DNA from: Lampris incognitus
Lineage: Eukaryota > Chordata > Actinopteri > Lampriformes > Lampridae
NCBI RefSeq assembly: GCF_029633865.1
Contig: NC_079212.1
Location: forward strand, 101,109,433 to 101,173,432
Direction: 5' to 3'
Length of the DNA: 64,000 nt
Both the position numbers and the translations under genes were made by a program. The stretch's first letter is position 1, and the number at the start of each line of letters is the position of its first letter. Below the pieces are notes generated by a model. That model was not told where the DNA came from, did no database searches, and worked only from the letters and a program-made list of their open reading frames with translations. This document shows, in pieces, positions 57,095 to 64,000 of the stretch.

Positions 57095-58049
57095 TAGTCA
57101 ATGCCATATTTAGTCTGCACAGTCCTGAACAAGGATCTAAGGCAGACACCAGGGAGTGAAATGCAAACTAAAATGGCTTTTTTTTTTTAGACCTAATGAG
57201 GTCTGTTCTCCCCAGATACTTCCATTACAAGATTCGTTCTCAAACTGTTAAGTTGGAGGGAACCAGGACGATATGGAACCTAGTGAAACCAGAACCACAG
57301 AGAGAGTCTGCTGTCTATCAAAGCAGTGCATGGGGCGGGGACCACAAACTAAATTTTCCCACCTAGCTAGAAGATTGCAACATTTCGCTGTTCGCCTGAA
57401 TAAGAATTGTTTTCAAAAAGCTGTAAGCTGAATAAGAAAACAAAACAGAACAAAACAACAGAACAACATCTATAGACATAAACAGAACAACAAGTAAATA
57501 TTTATAAAGAATCAAGACTAGAGCTGTAATGTCAGTCTGATAGAGTTGGGTCAGGTTGGGGGGGCAGTGAACAGGAGAGGGTCTACCCTTAGGCAACCCC
57601 TCCTGTCTCAACTTCTCTCCTGCTCTTACATCATTATCATCGGTTCGTTTTTCATTTGAAGTGCTCCTTAGACAGGAAGCAGGAAGATGTGAGACAGGAA
57701 ATAGCAAATATTCTTTGTGCAGGAGTCCCTGGGTATTCTTGCCCCACATCATGGTCTAGAAATAAGTTCCCTGCCACCTAATCCTCATACAAACCATTAG
57801 TTGGGGAAATTGTAAGAGTGACCACAATTCAGGATCTCTACGGGCAAATTCATCTTACAACTGAACCTGACCATGAAATCCTAAAAAGTGTCAGCATCTT
57901 CAAAACCCCAATCTTAACCTTAACCTTCAGGGCTACTGGAATTATTAACTGGAGTTTTGTCATTGGTTAAAGGCCATGATTTAGATTTCCCTATGGGCTA
58001 GGGATGAGGAAGTGGGGTTTACAGGAAACAGGAAGTGGCGTAAATACTG

Positions 58050-62001
<3,952 letters not shown>

Positions 62002-62017
62002 CTAGAAGGAGAACGAG

Positions 62018-62069
62018 AGAGAGACAGAGAGAGAGAGAGGGAGAGAGAGAGAGAGGGAGAGAGAGAGAG
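62018..62069. repeat. (GA)n tract at the pmepa1 acceptor
   Basis: On the minus strand this is a CT-rich polypyrimidine tract ending about 15 nt before the acceptor of the membrane exon. Confidence 0.9.
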
Positions 62070-63770
62070 TTTAACAACGATGTTTTTTGCGGAACATTTT
62101 GTGGGTGTTAGAAGTGAGATGATGAGTTTTCATTGTATTTACATTTCAAAAGGAAAAACTATATGAATGTAAAAGAGTACAAGAATTTTATGCAGCAATA
62201 TAGATTGTCGAAATGAAGTATCTCTATGGTATGTTTTGAAATTTCAGTACTCAGTTTACAGTGACTTTAAACATTTTGAGGTGAATACGTTTAGAGTATT
62301 TCCATCCTCATCGCATCAACAGTGTTCCAGCTGGGACTGTGTGTTTATGTTTCATTGGCGGGCGAGCACACACTCACACAAAAACAGAAAACAAAATCCA
62401 AGAACATTTTCTCTCAGAAGATAGGCTTAGGCTGCAGTCAACAACTAACCAACAATAAAACACATGGAAAACATCAAATGTGCGTGCATGAGTGAGTCTC
62501 TTCCCACGGTGTGTAAATTTGTGTTTCTCCATCATAGCCTTATTTCTCGTTCATGCAGCGTGTTATTATTCATAATAATAACAATAATAATAATAATGGT
62601 GATTGAGGTCAACTGACAGGATCAGGAGACCTTGTAAAGAATCCCTACTATATTCAGTTTTGTTGTATTGCTGTCTATATAATTTTCTCTATCTTATTTT
62701 GAAAATGAGTAGACCCCTTCATGCAGCCTGAGGGTCAAAAATTAGTTTGGATCATGCAAAAAACAGCTTTTTTTTGTGGTTACCATGCTAGCTAGCTCTT
62801 GTACTAAACAGGGATTCACCTTTCTTGTCTTTTTATGTTTCTGATTCATACGTGTGCACTTTAAAGTAAACCTCCCAATCGTATGTGTGTGCTGGAAGTC
62901 ACATAAGAGGTAATACCCCTGAGGACATTGTGCAGATGGTAATCTTCAGATATTAGCCTCACCGTCCCACCAGATATCAAAGAACACCCTCTGGGCTATT
63001 GCAGATTAAAGCACCACAGCCTGGGAAAATACTGCATTTTGTTTGGCCGTTAAACTTCAAGCAGTGTATAACCTCTCAGATTCAGCATTACTGATACAGC
63101 TGCTGTGTTTATTGATGAGTCATTTCTACTAAGGTTTGCCCTATTTCTTGATGTTCCTAGTATGTAATAATCTCAGCTAATATGGGACAGTGGAGTGACC
63201 GGGTTACAGGTACCAACTGCAACCTCAGCATGTACTAGCAGAAAAAAAAAATCTGAAATTTGATGCCAAAAACACTGAGATGTAGGGAAAAAACAAACCT
63301 TATGGACATGTCTTCATTCAATGTGAGTCTTTTATCGGTCAAAGTCTCAAAATTGATCCCATCTCATTTTGTCCCACTGAGTGATTACCCTTATCCCATT
63401 CCTTTGTTTTATACTTGCTCCATTTTTTTGTGTTAGACAGACAGACAGGCAGAAAGACAGACAGAAAGATAAACCTTGACCTCGCCAGCATTTGTTGCTC
63501 GTAATGTTGGCGACTTAAAAATTAAAGCTTGTTCTGTGGTTGCACTCTTTCTAAATTGTCTGGGATAAGAGCGGAACAGCTGAAGCACTAAAATTCAAAG
63601 AAAATACAGGAGGCTGTGCCTTTAATGGCGTTTGAACCGTCTGCTGCTGCTGCTGCTGCTGTGTGTTGGGTGGTCTGGAGCCACCCAACACAAGGCTGAA
63701 ACTTTTCAACAGACTTCAAACAGAGACAGACCAGCTTGCCAGAGGTCAGTGTGTCTCTGGTGCAACCAGA
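62070..63770 (-). other. pmepa1: pmepa1 upstream intron, no exon seen
   Basis: AT-rich sequence with an AAT run (about 62573-62597) and an AGAC run (63435-63470). I find no exon encoding the conserved PMEPA1 N-terminus; it should be at higher coordinates. Confidence 0.55.
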
Positions 63771-63775
63771 CGACA

Positions 63776-63808
<33 letters not shown>

Positions 63809-63892
63809 CACACACAAAGAACCAGACAGACAGGGCTACCTTTGTTTAGAGGCAGTCTACCCTTAACCCTTCCCCCCCCCAAACCACATAAA

Positions 63893-63980
<88 letters not shown>
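63640..63980. repeat. (TGC)n and two (AC)n microsatellites
   Basis: CTG triplets (about 63640-63661), an AC run with CG interruption (63775-63816), a C9 run (63873-63881) and a pure AC array (63893-63980). Confidence 0.93.
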
Positions 63981-63981
<1 letters not shown>

Positions 63982-64000
63982 GTCAAGGTTTTTTTCCTCA

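Larger units (their letters stand above)
48653..58049. other. Intergenic stretch including the pmepa1 3' UTR
   Basis: No coding gene recognised. The part nearest 58050 must be the pmepa1 3' UTR on the minus strand, since the stop codon is at 58050-58052. Its end is not settled: candidate AATAAA signals on the minus strand fall near 55018, 53952 and 50625. Other contents are AC runs (50879-50922, 53430-53452), a TCA array (52761-52828), a TG array (54099-54167), a CT array (55722-55790) and a G-rich block at 57051-57094. Confidence 0.6.

Noticed and set aside
63588-63815. Minus-strand Ala-rich ORF as a candidate pmepa1 first exon
   Set aside because: A run of Ala from the CTG repeat recalls the Ala run in the PMEPA1 N-terminus, but flanking residues, the Cys-rich segment and a donor in the right phase are absent.

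Overview
This window is nuclear DNA from a ray-finned (probably teleost) fish. The evidence is long AC/GT, CT and GATA microsatellites, fish-type transposons (Tc1/Intruder, ISL2EU, Ty3/Gypsy, L2-like LINEs, tRNA-derived SINEs), and two vertebrate genes in an order known from human chromosome 20q13: pck1 on the plus strand facing pmepa1 on the minus strand. No bacterial, phage or CRISPR feature is present. Function calls rest on reading translated sequence and remembered families; no search was run.

Layout. 0-12.7 kb is repeat-rich flank: SINE copies, an old L2-like LINE split by a second LINE piece and by a 1.2-kb palindromic Intruder derivative, a diverged 0.5-kb inverted repeat around a SINE, and a 264-bp tandem duplication. 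12.8-21.5 kb is pck1: TATA promoter, one non-coding and nine coding exons, all with GT-AG junctions, predicting 624 residues without a mitochondrial leader, so the cytosolic enzyme. Its introns hold a SINE and long CT and CATC arrays, two CT arrays lying directly upstream of splice acceptors. 22.4-44.4 kb is a transposon block: a LINE RT scrap, two copies of one Tc1 (DD34E) element, a nearly intact Intruder (DD38E), an ISL2EU element with 76-bp inverted ends, and a Ty3/Gypsy provirus with a second, internally deleted Gypsy inserted in its 5' LTR. The ISL2EU and the outer Gypsy both sit inside one 12-bp minisatellite. A decayed LINE lies at 41.5-43.8 kb. 44.4-58 kb has no recognisable gene; it holds a 1.26-kb GATA/GACA-type array and other simple repeats and must include the pmepa1 3' UTR. 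58.05-62.0 kb holds four minus-strand pmepa1 exons; the first exon is beyond 64 kb.

The two genes are not a functional unit: pck1 makes PEP for gluconeogenesis, and pmepa1 encodes a membrane adaptor that recruits NEDD4-type ligases and restrains TGF-beta/SMAD signalling. They share only a conserved tail-to-tail arrangement. The most unusual sequence is in the transposon architecture: the nested insertion stack, the palindromic Intruder and two other fold-back structures. In the genes, the notable points are the CT-array polypyrimidine tracts of pck1, and an apparent extra intron and third PPxY motif in pmepa1.
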